Assembly: GCA_900315545.1 (NCBI GenBank)
Contig: OMZM01000010.1
Location: forward strand, 1 to 64,000
Source: an uncultured Prevotella sp.
GTDB lineage: Bacteria; Bacteroidota; Bacteroidia; Bacteroidales; Bacteroidaceae
Direction: 5' to 3'
Length of the DNA stretch: 64,000 nucleotides
Shown: one piece after another, positions 36,353 through 46,009 of the stretch
Position numbering within the stretch: the stretch's first letter is position 1
Layout of the letters: each line of letters begins with the position of its first letter
The notes under the pieces: generated by a model
Seen by the model: only the letters and a program-made list of their open reading frames with translations
What the model was told of the DNA's origin: nothing
The model's database searches: none
Position numbers and translations under genes: made by a program

Positions 36353-38665
36353 ATGAAAAGAAAACTTATTGTTGCAGCTGCACTGTCGCTATGCGTGACG
36401 GCTGCAAGTGCTTCAGACGGCATTGCCGTATCTGGCAAGACTGTTGACAACGGAACTGACACGCTGAAGACGTACGAACTGCAAGACGTGCAGGTGGTGT
36501 CTACGCGTGCATCGAAGAAAACGCCTGTAGCGTTCAGCAACATGACAAAGGAAGAACTGAAACAACTGAACTTCGGCAAGGACATACCGGCGCTGCTCAG
36601 CATGATGCCGTCGGTAACGATGTCGAGCGACGCCGGTGCAGGCGTAGGATACACGGGCATACACGTCAGGGGCACAGACCCTACGCGCATAAACATTACA
36701 GCCAACGGCATACCTATGAACGATGCTGAGAGTTCGCAGCTGTACTGGGTTAATATAGGCGACTTTGCCTCGAGCGTACAAAGCATACAGATGCAGCGCG
36801 GCGTAGGTACGTCGACCAACGGCGCAGGTGCCTTCGGCGCTACGATAAACATGCAGACGGAGAACGTGGGCAACACGCCTTATGCCAGCCTCGACCTGTC
36901 TGCCGGCTCATACGGCACGCACAAGGAGACGTTCCGATTCTCTTCGGGACTGCTCGGCAAACACTGGGGATTTCAGGGCAGACTGTCGAACATCGGCAGC
37001 GACGGATATATTGACCGTGCATCGTCGCGACTGAACTCCTACTTCCTGCAAGGTGGATACTTCAGCGACAAGACGGTGGTGAAGCTCATCACGTTCAACG
37101 GTAAGGAAAAGACCTACATGGCGTGGGACTATGCTTCGCGCGAACAACTCGAAACGCTCGGCAGGACATATAACCCGAGCGGCATGTACACCGACGACAA
37201 AGGCAACACGGCATACTACAAGAACCAGACCGACAACTATCATCAGCAGCACTATCAGCTGCTCTGGAACCAGTATGTCAGCAAGGACTGGACTCTGAAC
37301 GCGGCACTGCACTACACTCGCGGAGACGGATACTATGAACAGTATAAGGAAAGCCAGAAACTCTACAAGTATCTGCTTATGTCGGAACTCGACTCAAAGA
37401 GCGACCTCATACGCCAGAAACGCATGGAAAACGATTTCTACGGCTTCGTGGCATCCATGAACTATGACAACCGCAGGGGACTGTCGGCTAACATCGGAGG
37501 CGGATGGAACAAGTATGACGGCGACCACTACGGCAGAGTGATTTGGATAAGACAGTTCTCAGGGGCGCTGAATCCTGACCACAAATACTACGACAACAAT
37601 GCAAAGAAGTCTGACGGCAACATTTATGCAAAGGTAAACTATGAGTTCGTGCCCGGACTGAATGCTTTTGCCGACCTGCAATACAGGCATGTGAACTACA
37701 AGATGACGGGCAGCTCGCAGGAATTTGACGACAACAAGCAGCAGCGTATGTTCGACCTGAACGAGTCGTTCGACTTCTTCAACCCTAAATTCGGACTGAC
37801 ATACAACTTCCTGAAAGAGCATACAGTCTACGCATCGTATGCCATTGCGCACAAGGAACCTACACGCAACGACTATGAAGACATGATGGCTGAGGCTGAG
37901 GAGGTAAGCCCTAAGGCTGAAAGACTGAACGACATTGAGATTGGCTACAAGTATGAGAGCAAGATTTTCTCAGCCGGACTGAACTTCTACTACATGGACT
38001 ACGACAACCAGTTTGTGCTGACCGGAGCGCAAGACTCAAACGGAGAAATGGTGGCAAGAAACATAAAGGATTCTTATCGCATGGGTATCGAGCTGCAAAC
38101 GGCACTACGCCCGTTCGACGGCTTTGAGTGGGACATGAACGCAACATGGAGCATCAACCGCGCAAAGAACATGAGCCTGACAATAATTGACACCGAGACA
38201 TGGGAAATGTCGAAGGAAAATGTAGGCACGACACACCTTGCCTTCTCGCCAGACTTCATACTGGCTAACCGCATAAGCTACGAATGGAAAGGACTGAGGG
38301 CATCGCTGATGACGAAGTACATAAGTGAGCAGTATATGACTAACTCAAACTTCAAGTCGTTTATAGACGAGGACAACGGCGGAAAGGAAGTGAGCGCCAT
38401 GATTGACGACTATCTGACGACAGACCTCGACCTGTCTTACACATTCAAGATGCGCGGAGTTAAGAGCATAACCATTGGCGCAACAATATACAATCTCTTC
38501 AGCAAGAAATATGAATCGAATGGTGCCTGCGGACTGAACTTCAAGCGCGACAACAACGGAAACATACAGGCTTTCAACAATCATGTACTTGGATTCTGGA
38601 CATACAGTGTCTACTCGGCACAGGCACCGATACATTTCATGGCTCACTTGTCGCTTAACTTCTAA
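36353..38665 (+). CDS. TonB-dependent receptor, predicted thiamine receptor
   Basis: 770 residues: signal peptide ending ASASDG (about residue 21), a plug domain (about 45-170; GYTGIHVRGTDPTRINITANG) and a beta barrel to the C-terminus ending in Phe. There is no CarboxypepD_reg domain. The TPP riboswitch in front and PnuT behind make it the outer-membrane thiamine receptor predicted for Bacteroidetes (called omr1 in comparative work). The specificity comes from context, not from binding residues. Confidence 0.9.
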   Translation: MKRKLIVAAALSLCVTAASASDGIAVSGKTVDNGTDTLKTYELQDVQVVSTRASKKTPVAFSNMTKEELKQLNFGKDIPALLSMMPSVTMSSDAGAGVGYTGIHVRGTDPTRINITANGIPMNDAESSQLYWVNIGDFASSVQSIQMQRGVGTSTNGAGAFGATINMQTENVGNTPYASLDLSAGSYGTHKETFRFSSGLLGKHWGFQGRLSNIGSDGYIDRASSRLNSYFLQGGYFSDKTVVKLITFNGKEKTYMAWDYASREQLETLGRTYNPSGMYTDDKGNTAYYKNQTDNYHQQHYQLLWNQYVSKDWTLNAALHYTRGDGYYEQYKESQKLYKYLLMSELDSKSDLIRQKRMENDFYGFVASMNYDNRRGLSANIGGGWNKYDGDHYGRVIWIRQFSGALNPDHKYYDNNAKKSDGNIYAKVNYEFVPGLNAFADLQYRHVNYKMTGSSQEFDDNKQQRMFDLNESFDFFNPKFGLTYNFLKEHTVYASYAIAHKEPTRNDYEDMMAEAEEVSPKAERLNDIEIGYKYESKIFSAGLNFYYMDYDNQFVLTGAQDSNGEMVARNIKDSYRMGIELQTALRPFDGFEWDMNATWSINRAKNMSLTIIDTETWEMSKENVGTTHLAFSPDFILANRISYEWKGLRASLMTKYISEQYMTNSNFKSFIDEDNGGKEVSAMIDDYLTTDLDLSYTFKMRGVKSITIGATIYNLFSKKYESNGACGLNFKRDNNGNIQAFNNHVLGFWTYSVYSAQAPIHFMAHLSLNF

Positions 38666-38668
38666 ACA

Positions 38669-39271
38669 ATGGCTGATTTTCTATCACGCTACTGGCTCGA
38701 CATAACAACCACAGTGCTGGGACTTGCATATATCATTCTTGAATATCGTGCAAGTCTCTGGCTGTGGGTTGTGGGCTTCCTGATGCAGTCGCTCGGCATA
38801 GTCCTTTACTATCAGAAAGGACTGTACGCCGACTGCGGAATGGAATTCTACTACCTTGCCGTAACCATTTATGGTTTCTTTGCATGGCAGTTTGGCAAGA
38901 AAGGAGGCAGACAGCACGACCGACAGCTGCCTATAACACACTTTCCACGCCGAGCAGTAGCAATTTGGGGTGTGGCAACCGTCGTAATATGGGCAGCCAT
39001 ATACTATATCCTTGCTTACCATACAGACTCGCGCGTGCCGATAGCCGACAGCTTTACTACGGCACTGAGCATCGTCGGAATATGGGCTTTGGCACGTAAA
39101 TATGTGGAACAGTGGCTGATATGGATAGCCGTAGACGTGGTAACATGCTGCCTGTACTACTATAAGGACATACCGTTCAAGGCATCACTCTACGCCCTAT
39201 ACGTCATTATAGCAATAATGGGCTACCGCAAATGGAGAAAAATGGCAGCAAATGCAGTTTCTGACAAGTAG
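38669..39271 (+). CDS. pnuT: PnuC-family transporter, predicted thiamine transporter PnuT
   Basis: 200 residues with about six or seven membrane helices and the PnuC-family motifs near WLWVVGFLMQSLG and FYYLAVTIYGFFAWQFG. PnuC transporters move unphosphorylated vitamins by facilitated diffusion; the riboswitch-controlled copy next to a TonB receptor is the PnuT type for thiamine. It starts 3 bp after the receptor stop. A thiamine pyrophosphokinase gene, often third in this operon, is not present. Confidence 0.88.
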   Translation: MADFLSRYWLDITTTVLGLAYIILEYRASLWLWVVGFLMQSLGIVLYYQKGLYADCGMEFYYLAVTIYGFFAWQFGKKGGRQHDRQLPITHFPRRAVAIWGVATVVIWAAIYYILAYHTDSRVPIADSFTTALSIVGIWALARKYVEQWLIWIAVDVVTCCLYYYKDIPFKASLYALYVIIAIMGYRKWRKMAANAVSDK

Positions 39272-39337
39272 TGGAACAAACATTGTAGTCTTTACAGAAA
39301 AGGATTGATGTCTTGCCCGTATTTTTATTTGAAATAA

Positions 39338-40626
39338 TTATACCATTAACTCGTGGAATTTAGCATAACTTACAAAATTGCATAATACGTCTTTGGCTTT
39401 TTGTTCAATCATTTGCATATATTGGTCCATATAGTCCCAATCAGGACTATTATCTTGTGTAACAGGTAGTAAAATACTAAAATCTGTTTTCATATGACGA
39501 TTAAGTTCATCTATAAACGCCTTATAACGAAGTCTACCCTCTCGAAAAATCATTGTAGCAATAAAGCGTTTACTATTATCAGACATCTCATGTTTCGGGA
39601 TTAAGACATTTACATTCTGACTTGTATAGAAAGGTTTTTCTTGTATAAAGCAAGAGCCAAGATACTCTCCACCAAGAGAGACTGTTAAACATCCTGCTTC
39701 ATAAGGTTTAATACCTTCTATTTCATCTATATAATCGGTAACTCCATTGTTGGTATTTGCTCTTCCTACAAAATTAATAGATGGTTTGTTATTTGTCATT
39801 TTAACTTTGTCAAGCTTTGTTCCACTATCAATTGTAAATAATTCATTATCATACAGATGAAATCTTTTCCAGCTTGCAACATCTGCCAACTTACGTATTC
39901 TCCCCCCTAAACTCCTGATTATCAATGATATATCATTAGTTACTTTGTTCTCTATTCGCTGCATATATTGCTCCATATATTTCCAATCGGGTTTATGATC
40001 GGTAGTTGAAGGAAGCATTATATATAGGTTGGGAAGAACTGTACTTGAAATTTGATCAGCATATGAATAGTATCGTAAAGATGATTTAATTGCGGAAACA
40101 AGAAATTGCCCTATATATTCATTTAGTTCTATATCAACAGGTTTTAAACAATGAACTTTCATATCCAAACTTGCTTCATCACGCTGATAAAATACAGTCC
40201 CAAGAAATTATACGTTGTTTGTCAATTTGTTGTTGATTGTACAAACCTTTGTAATAATGCTTATGTGTAGTGTTGATGCGATGCCCGTTATCTCTTCTTC
40301 GTTCTTAAAAACACGAATGTCCGAGCCATTGTATAAAAGTCCTATAATTTTGTTATACTTAGAACGTACAATTTTGATATTCTTTTGAAGTTCATCAACA
40401 TATTTTTGCTTTGTTAAATCCGATTTTTCAGATTTTGCTTCAAGGATTATTGCAACCTCTTCTTTTCCTTTAGGAAGATACCAACGTCAGGTTTATTACT
40501 ATCTCCCTTGAAACCAAGCTGGTTAAAAGTGGTGATTTGTCCTGTGCCTTGTTTGACATTGGATTCATCGTCATCGAAACCAAGAATTATTTTGGCTTCA
40601 TCTCTAACTTGATCTTCCGTTCTCAT
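39338..40626 (-). pseudogene. Remnant of a type IIG-like restriction-modification enzyme
   Basis: Three pieces of one protein remain. From 40626 a frame begins MRTEDQVRDEAKIILGF and includes KPDVG; it shifts near 40480 into a second frame continuing YLPKGKEEVAIILEAKSE, so P-D and E-A-K of a PD-(D/E)XK nuclease lie on opposite sides of the frameshift. That frame stops at 40208-40210. A third frame briefly reads NQQQIDKQRII. The open frame 39338-40168 (276 residues) is the specificity end: a target-recognition domain (LFTIDSGTKLDKVKM, FVGRANTNNGVTDYI) and repeated PDWxYMxQYMQ segments. The methyltransferase domain is missing. The AT-rich sequence suggests acquired DNA. Confidence 0.75.
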
Positions 40627-40640
40627 ATGTATTTATCTGA

Positions 40641-40733
40641 TTATAAATTTACAGGCGCAAGCCCTAATTTGTATAAACTTTCATTTGCTTTATACAAAGC
40701 CTTATGGGCTTCAGGTACTTGGGAACATCCCAT
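40641..40733 (-). pseudogene. 30-codon ORF, probable gene tail duplicated beside ORF6N gene
   Basis: A 30-codon frame ends KANESLYKLGLAPVNL just before the restriction remnant. A second copy of the same sequence (about 41357-41412, where it would read KAYESINKLRLVPEI) lies just before the ORF6N start. It looks like the C-terminal end of a protein copied twice, so each gene sits behind the same about 55-bp repeat. Confidence 0.4.
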
Positions 40734-40742
40734 ATAAACTAA

Positions 40743-41351
40743 TTACTTGCCCTTCTCGTTTTTCTTAATTCGTTTGACCGTATGCTTTATCTTTCCTATC
40801 AGAAAATTCAATTCCAATGTTGATTCTGTTTCTGATGTCTCTAAATCAGGCATCACTATGTCTGAAAGCATTTCACCGAAATGCCTCATTTTGTCTTTTT
40901 GTTTGTGGGTATCTTGTTCTTGGTGAAGTTCTACAAGTTCACGTTTCAAGCTACGAACCTTTGCAAACGTTTCAATGATGGCAAACGTAACAGCTGTTGC
41001 CCGCTGGCTTTTTAGAATAGTCGCAAGCATGTACAAACCTTTCTCAGTAAAAACCTTAGGCAGTGAGCGGCTCTTTACTGATAAGTTTGTGGTCGAAATT
41101 TTCGACCGCAAATCCTTTAATTCGCCTGGTGTTAACACAAACATATAATCTTCAGGAAACTTGTCCGGGTTGTTCTTTACAGCTTCATTTACCCTCTTTG
41201 TTTCCACTCCGTATAAAGCTGCAACATCTGCGTCTGCGACAACAGGTCTTTGTCTAATTTCCACTATATAACTCTTGACAAGTGAATGCATTATTGGGAA
41301 ATGCTTATCACTCATGAGAGAATTCTTTTGTTCTGCTTTCTTTATAGCCAT
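40743..41351 (-). CDS. ORF6N-domain DNA-binding protein
   Basis: About 202 residues from the ATG at 41351 (MAIKKAEQKN); an in-frame ATG 24 bp upstream lies inside the duplicated leader. The ORF6N domain covers about 18-125: IRQRPVVADADVAALYGVETKRVNEAVKNNPDKFPEDYMF. The C-terminal part is a charged coiled coil with a basic end. ORF6N proteins occur in phages and often beside restriction systems in Bacteroidetes; the role there is unknown. Here it accompanies the restriction remnant. Confidence 0.85.
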   Translation of the reverse strand: MAIKKAEQKNSLMSDKHFPIMHSLVKSYIVEIRQRPVVADADVAALYGVETKRVNEAVKNNPDKFPEDYMFVLTPGELKDLRSKISTTNLSVKSRSLPKVFTEKGLYMLATILKSQRATAVTFAIIETFAKVRSLKRELVELHQEQDTHKQKDKMRHFGEMLSDIVMPDLETSETESTLELNFLIGKIKHTVKRIKKNEKGK

Positions 41352-41356
41352 GTTCT

Positions 41357-41412
41357 CTATAAATTTCAGGCACAAGCCTTAATTTGTTTATACTTTCGTA
41401 TGCTTTCTGTAA
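41357..41412 (-). repeat. About 55-bp direct repeat, second copy at 40642-40699
   Basis: TATAAATTT-CAGGC-CAAGCC-TAATTTGT and following bases match between the two sites with roughly 80% identity by eye. Each copy ends 7-17 bp upstream of a minus-strand start codon (ORF6N gene and nuclease fragment). Confidence 0.6.
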
Positions 41413-41599
41413 AGTTTTACTGTTGCTACAAAATTACTCTTTTTTTCTGAAAGGACACACAAAACGTTCGTATTTTTTATAAATAATCACATATTTATAT
41501 TCTTTCCAAACTTTTATGTTTGTATTCTGTGTCATATCCATATAAGTCATTATACTCGTAAAAGAAGGACAACGTTACTGCCTGACAGAGAATATAAAA

Positions 41600-41649
41600 A
41601 GAAAAAACACTTCGTATATTACTTTTTAACGTAATCTTACGAAGTGTTT
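41600..41649 (-). terminator. Terminator of dnaA
   Basis: On the minus strand a 12-bp stem (AAACACTTCGTA at 41605-41616 with TACGAAGTGTTT at 41638-41649) overlaps the dnaA stop and is followed by a T-rich run. An inner ATTAC/GTAAT stem extends it. Confidence 0.88.
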
Positions 41650-43054
41650 ATTTTTTCAGTCTGAATGAATTTTCTATGCTCGATATCTCGTTCGAGAAAG
41701 ACTTGTCTATTTTCAAGCGCTCGGAAACTTGCGTGCAGCTGTGAAGAACGGTTGAATGGTCGCGTCCTCCTATCAACTTTCCGATGCGCGACGTTGGCAT
41801 CTTTGTGTATTTCTGGGCAAGATACATAGACACCTGACGCGCCACAACGAGCTCACGCTTACGACTCTTGCTGTTAACTTCATTTGCCGTAACATTGTAA
41901 TGATTGCATACCTTCTCTATAATGTCATCTATCGTAAGCGGATGATTGTCAACCTTGACAGCACGCTTGATAACCCTTTCTGCCAGACGCATGTCTATGT
42001 TGCTGTTGTAGACAACTGAATAAGCCAACAGCGAGTTTACCACTCCCTGCAAGTCGCGCACGCTTCCGTTAGCCGTGCAGGCAATAAACTGTATGACATC
42101 TTCTGGTATATCCAATCCCTCGCGGTGTACAAGGCTTCTCAAGACGTCAACACGCAGCTGCTCGTCCGGACTCTCCAACTCTGCTATCAATCCACAGGCA
42201 AAGCGAGTGATAAGGCGCTCGTTCATGCCTTTCAAGTCGACTGGCGGACGGTCTGACGCAAGAACGATGCGCTTTCCGTTACGGAAAAGATGATTGAAGA
42301 TATGGAAGAATGTGTCCTGAGTGCTCTTTGCCGTCATCCATTCCTGTACGTCATCAATGATAAGAACATCTATGCTCTGGTAGAAATTTATGAAATCATT
42401 GACCGTATTCTGTCGTACGGCATTTGTGTATTGAACCTGGAATAGTCGAGCCGATATATACAGCACTCTTTTCTGCGGGTAAAGTTGCTTTATCTTCACG
42501 CCTATAGCGTTTATGAGGTGTGTCTTACCACATCCTGACGGACCGAAGATAAACATCGGGTTGAACTGTGTTGTATTCGGATTTTCTGCTATTGACAATC
42601 CCAAGGCACGCGGCAGCTTGTTGCTTTCGCCTTCAATGAAAGAAGCGAAAGTCTGCTGTGGATTGAGCTGAGGGTCCAAATCTGGTTTCACACTGTCAAG
42701 TATTGTCGGCGACTGGTTGACATTGTTGCGTGAAACCTTTGGCATTACGCCATCTTCTTTTTCAGACTCAAAATCCTGTGTCAGATTATTTGTTTTGTCA
42801 ATAACTACTCTATAAGAAAGAAGCACACCATTGCCGAAAACACGAACAAGCACCTTCTTCAGCAAGTCAACATAGTGTTCCTCAAGGTACTCGTACACAA
42901 GCGCACTCGGTACCTGTACCAGCAGTGTTTTTGTCGACGGGTTGTACGTCTCAAACACCAATGGCTTGAACCATGTTTTATATTGCTGCTCGGAAACGTT
43001 TTCCTTTATCAGGAAAAGACATTGTTCCCAAAGTGTTTGCGGCTTGATTTTCAT
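41648..43054 (-). CDS. dnaA: Chromosomal replication initiator DnaA
   Basis: 468 residues. Domain I at about 1-80 (LWEQCLFLIKENVSEQQYKTW), linker to about 135, AAA+ domain with Walker A GPSGCGKTHL and Walker B VLIIDDVQEW, and the DNA-binding domain IV with the signature GGRDHSTVLHS near residue 445. It initiates replication by binding DnaA boxes. No clear cluster of DnaA boxes is seen on either side. Confidence 0.96.
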   Translation of the reverse strand: MKIKPQTLWEQCLFLIKENVSEQQYKTWFKPLVFETYNPSTKTLLVQVPSALVYEYLEEHYVDLLKKVLVRVFGNGVLLSYRVVIDKTNNLTQDFESEKEDGVMPKVSRNNVNQSPTILDSVKPDLDPQLNPQQTFASFIEGESNKLPRALGLSIAENPNTTQFNPMFIFGPSGCGKTHLINAIGVKIKQLYPQKRVLYISARLFQVQYTNAVRQNTVNDFINFYQSIDVLIIDDVQEWMTAKSTQDTFFHIFNHLFRNGKRIVLASDRPPVDLKGMNERLITRFACGLIAELESPDEQLRVDVLRSLVHREGLDIPEDVIQFIACTANGSVRDLQGVVNSLLAYSVVYNSNIDMRLAERVIKRAVKVDNHPLTIDDIIEKVCNHYNVTANEVNSKSRKRELVVARQVSMYLAQKYTKMPTSRIGKLIGGRDHSTVLHSCTQVSERLKIDKSFSNEISSIENSFRLKK

Positions 43055-43453
43055 TATTAACTTCTTATTCCCCTATCGCGTATATTAATATGTATATATG
43101 CGTTTCGAGACTGTAATTATTTCTTGGTGCAAAATTCGCATTTTTTTTTTAATTACACAAATAATATTATTCTTTGCAAAATAGTTAATTCTGACAAATG
43201 TCTTTATTTTAAGCACTTTACATCGTATATGAAATTTCGGTTAGCATATCATTATTTGGATAATTCGAATATCTTGAAATACAACAAGTTAGCATCAATC
43301 GACACACAAAACAAAGAGTGTGCAACAAAAGAATTGCACATCTCCGTAATTCTCTCATTTAATGATGTTTCGATAACATCTGCATATTTGCAGAAATACC
43401 GACCTTATATTTAGACTAATTTTAAATAAGGGACGTAAACGATATTATTTTCA
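43055..43453. other. AT-rich intergenic region upstream of dnaA
   Basis: About 400 AT-rich bases between the dnaA start and the MCE gene stop. On the minus strand TTTG-N19/20-AATTTTGC near 43130-43165 could be the dnaA promoter. Two perfect small palindromes occur: TGTGCAA (43319-43325) with TTGCACA (43334-43340), and TCTGCATATTTGCAGA (43379-43394). They are candidate operators. A 96-codon plus-strand frame here looks non-coding. Confidence 0.5.
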
Positions 43454-44347
43454 TTATTTATCCTTTTTGCCGAAAACTGAAAAGTGCACATATCGTTTTG
43501 GATGCTTTCTCAAGTCAAGCATCAGGGAGTCAGCATGCGCCATTGTTGCGTTCAGGTTGTCGAACAGAGAACGGTCGTTCATCAACAGTCCGAGCGAGCC
43601 TTTGTTGTCATTAAGCTGTTCTGAAAAACGCTCCACATTTGCCAATGTCTTGTCTATGCGGCTCATTGTCGACTCTACGTCAACTGCCGCCAGCGATGCA
43701 GTAAGTTTATTTGTATTATCAAGCACGTTGTCTACCTTCCCCATGAGCGTGGGCACCTTATTGTTCATAGATGCCATCAGCGTATTCAGTTGCTGTGTGG
43801 TTGTTGTCAGGTCTGATGTGATTTGCCTTACGTTGTGCAAAGACTGGGCAATAGCGGGGTCGGCAAACAGAACGTTGAGCGATGTCAGTATCGAGTCTAA
43901 CTTAGGCAAAAGTTTCTCCACCTGCGGTATCATCTGTGCAGCCTGTCCCATTGCTCCGCTATTCTTTCTGCCGTCGATTTGTCCACCAACAGGCAGGAGT
44001 CCGGCTGTCCTGTCTCCCAAAATCAGGTTTACCTGAACATTGCCCAGCAAGTCGCTGACAATCTCCGCACGACTGCCTTGCGGCACTTTCAGAGCCTTGT
44101 CCAGTCCGACAGTAGCCTTTATCTCGCCATCTTTATCATAATCGTATGTTATGTTTTTCACTGTTCCCACCTTGTATCCATTGGCATAGATAGGACTTGA
44201 CGGAGACAATCCACTGATGTCATCGAACGATATGTAATAAGAATTGTCGCTCGCAAACAAGTGTAATCCTTTCAGAAAATTCATTCCGAAAAACAATATC
44301 ACTATTCCAACTATTGCAACAAGTGCTATTTTTATTTCGTTTCTCAT
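43454..44347 (-). CDS. MlaD/MCE-domain protein
   Basis: 297 residues: one N-terminal membrane helix (about 7-24), an MCE domain at about 36-120 (ISGLSPSSPIYANGYKVGTVKNI) and a long helical C-terminal part (about 150-280) with coiled-coil character. MlaD-type proteins form hexameric rings carrying phospholipids between membranes. It follows the amidase gene by 41 bp; partner ATPase and permease genes are not adjacent. Confidence 0.9.
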   Translation of the reverse strand: MRNEIKIALVAIVGIVILFFGMNFLKGLHLFASDNSYYISFDDISGLSPSSPIYANGYKVGTVKNITYDYDKDGEIKATVGLDKALKVPQGSRAEIVSDLLGNVQVNLILGDRTAGLLPVGGQIDGRKNSGAMGQAAQMIPQVEKLLPKLDSILTSLNVLFADPAIAQSLHNVRQITSDLTTTTQQLNTLMASMNNKVPTLMGKVDNVLDNTNKLTASLAAVDVESTMSRIDKTLANVERFSEQLNDNKGSLGLLMNDRSLFDNLNATMAHADSLMLDLRKHPKRYVHFSVFGKKDK

Positions 44348-44388
44348 TGTTTTCTAAATATATTTTATAATTAAATACACTCACTATC

Positions 44389-45594
44389 TTATTTATTTCG
44401 ATTAGCCTTATATATTCTTATGGCTTCGTTTGTGTCAATGCGTTTTCCGTCTCTGAAAGCGATTACAAATGCCTGCGGGAAACGTTCCAAAAGATTTTTG
44501 CGCAGCATTGCAATCTTGTTGAAGTCGGTTGAAGCTCCAACCGTATACTTTATGAAGTTGCCATCCATATAACTGTCTACATCGTCTAGTCCTTTCAGCA
44601 CGTCTGAGTTCTTGCTCAGTGGTTTCGACGTGGCGACAATCTGCACCTTAAACACAGGCTCGCTTGTTTGCGGCTTAACAGTTTGCTGTTGCTGCTGTTT
44701 GTCGTCCTGACTTTCCTTTGCTTTTATTTCTTCTGCCTTTGGTTGCGTTTTTGGTTCTTCTTTCACGGCAGGCTGCTTGACAGGTAATATTTCTATCATT
44801 GGTGCCCTGCGGCCCACCAAATCATATTTGTTCTTGTATTGTACAAAAGCATTATATATTCCGCGTGCATATCTCTCTACTGCCTCGTCCGTAGCGAGGA
44901 AAGCCTCTTCATCGGGAGTTGATATAAATCCGAGTTCGAGCAGGCATGCCGGCATTGATGTCAGTCGCAGCACAGCAAGGTTGTCCTGATGCACGCCCAT
45001 GTCCTGTCTGCCTGTTGATGCACACACTTGCTTCTGCATCATCTTGGCAAGTTCGACACTGCGTTCCATGTTCTTGTCCTGTATGATTTCAAACATGATA
45101 TTGCTCTCAGCCGAATTTGGATCAAAGCCGTGATACGTCTGCTTATAATCTTTTTCGAGAAGTATCACCGAGTTTTCTCTCTTTGCCACTTCGAGGTTTT
45201 TCAGTAAGCCTTTCGTTCCTGAATTTCTGCCACTTCCGAGCGTGTAAGTCTGAAATCCGCGTGCTATGCGTCCCGCAGGCAGCGAGTTTATGTGTACGGA
45301 TATAAACAGGTCTGCCTTGTTTTTGTTTGCTATCTCTGCCCTTTGCCACAGCTCAATGAAACGGTCGGTCGTCCTCGTATATATAACCTTCACGTCTGGA
45401 CAGTTTCTTTCCACGAGCTTACCAAAAGCAAGTGCATGTCTCAGCGTAAGGTTTTTCTCTTTCTGAGTTGCTCCCACTGCACCAGAGTCATGTCCTCCAT
45501 GTCCTGCGTCTATTACCAATGTGAACTTGTCGCCTGCACACAGTGTGAGCACAGGGAGACAAATCAACATAAAAGTAATTATTCGTTTCAGCAT
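44389..45594 (-). CDS. N-acetylmuramoyl-L-alanine amidase with SPOR-like C-terminus
   Basis: About 401 residues from the ATG at 45594; an upstream in-frame ATG would overlap folB and spoil the signal peptide (ending LTLCAGD). The Amidase_3 domain covers about 25-255: VIDAGHGGHDSGAVG (zinc His), VHINSLP and LLELGFIS (catalytic Glu). A Pro/Lys/Gln-rich linker (about 265-310) leads to a SPOR-like domain (FKVQIVATSKPL) that would bind denuded glycan at division sites. Confidence 0.9.
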   Translation of the reverse strand: MLKRIITFMLICLPVLTLCAGDKFTLVIDAGHGGHDSGAVGATQKEKNLTLRHALAFGKLVERNCPDVKVIYTRTTDRFIELWQRAEIANKNKADLFISVHINSLPAGRIARGFQTYTLGSGRNSGTKGLLKNLEVAKRENSVILLEKDYKQTYHGFDPNSAESNIMFEIIQDKNMERSVELAKMMQKQVCASTGRQDMGVHQDNLAVLRLTSMPACLLELGFISTPDEEAFLATDEAVERYARGIYNAFVQYKNKYDLVGRRAPMIEILPVKQPAVKEEPKTQPKAEEIKAKESQDDKQQQQQTVKPQTSEPVFKVQIVATSKPLSKNSDVLKGLDDVDSYMDGNFIKYTVGASTDFNKIAMLRKNLLERFPQAFVIAFRDGKRIDTNEAIRIYKANRNK

Positions 45595-45622
45595 CAAATA
45601 ATATATATTATAGTTATCCTTT

Positions 45623-45991
45623 TTACCTATTAATATTAATAACGACGCTTGCTCCGCCACAGTCTGCGCCCATGGGTGGATTGCTTTTTACCACTTCCAC
45701 GTCTACGCTTTCCACCAGACTATTGCTGTCGAGTATCGCCTGCCCTATTCTGTAAGCAACATTCTCTATCAGCCGCGACGGTTTCATCATCTCAGTCTTG
45801 ACTATCTCATACAGCTCTGCATAGTTCACTGTATCGTCTACACTGTCTGTCCGGCAGGCTTTTGCGAAGTCGCCGGCAACGCGCAGGTTCACGATGAACT
45901 CGTCGCCCGTCAGCCTCTCCTGCTCCAAAACTCCGTGTTGCGCATGCAAACGTATGTTTCTGAGAATTATTGCTGTTGATGATATCTGCAT
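45623..45991 (-). CDS. folB: Dihydroneopterin aldolase
   Basis: 122 residues of the FolB fold: ILRNIRLHAQHGVLEQER at the N-terminus, the VNYAELYEIV segment, LIENVAYRI with the substrate-binding Glu, and a C-terminal VVKSNPPMGADCGGASV. It acts in folate synthesis. It lies between the RNR and amidase genes in the same direction. Confidence 0.92.
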   Translation of the reverse strand: MQISSTAIILRNIRLHAQHGVLEQERLTGDEFIVNLRVAGDFAKACRTDSVDDTVNYAELYEIVKTEMMKPSRLIENVAYRIGQAILDSNSLVESVDVEVVKSNPPMGADCGGASVVININR

Positions 45992-46009
45992 CGTTGCACA
46001 ACTTTGTTA

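Noticed and set aside
43124-43414. 96-codon plus-strand frame upstream of dnaA
   Set aside because: AT-rich, no promoter or ribosome site, no recognisable protein features, and it opposes both neighbours.
41400-43453. Origin of replication next to dnaA
   Set aside because: No cluster of TTATCCACA-like boxes was found on either side; AT-richness alone is not enough.
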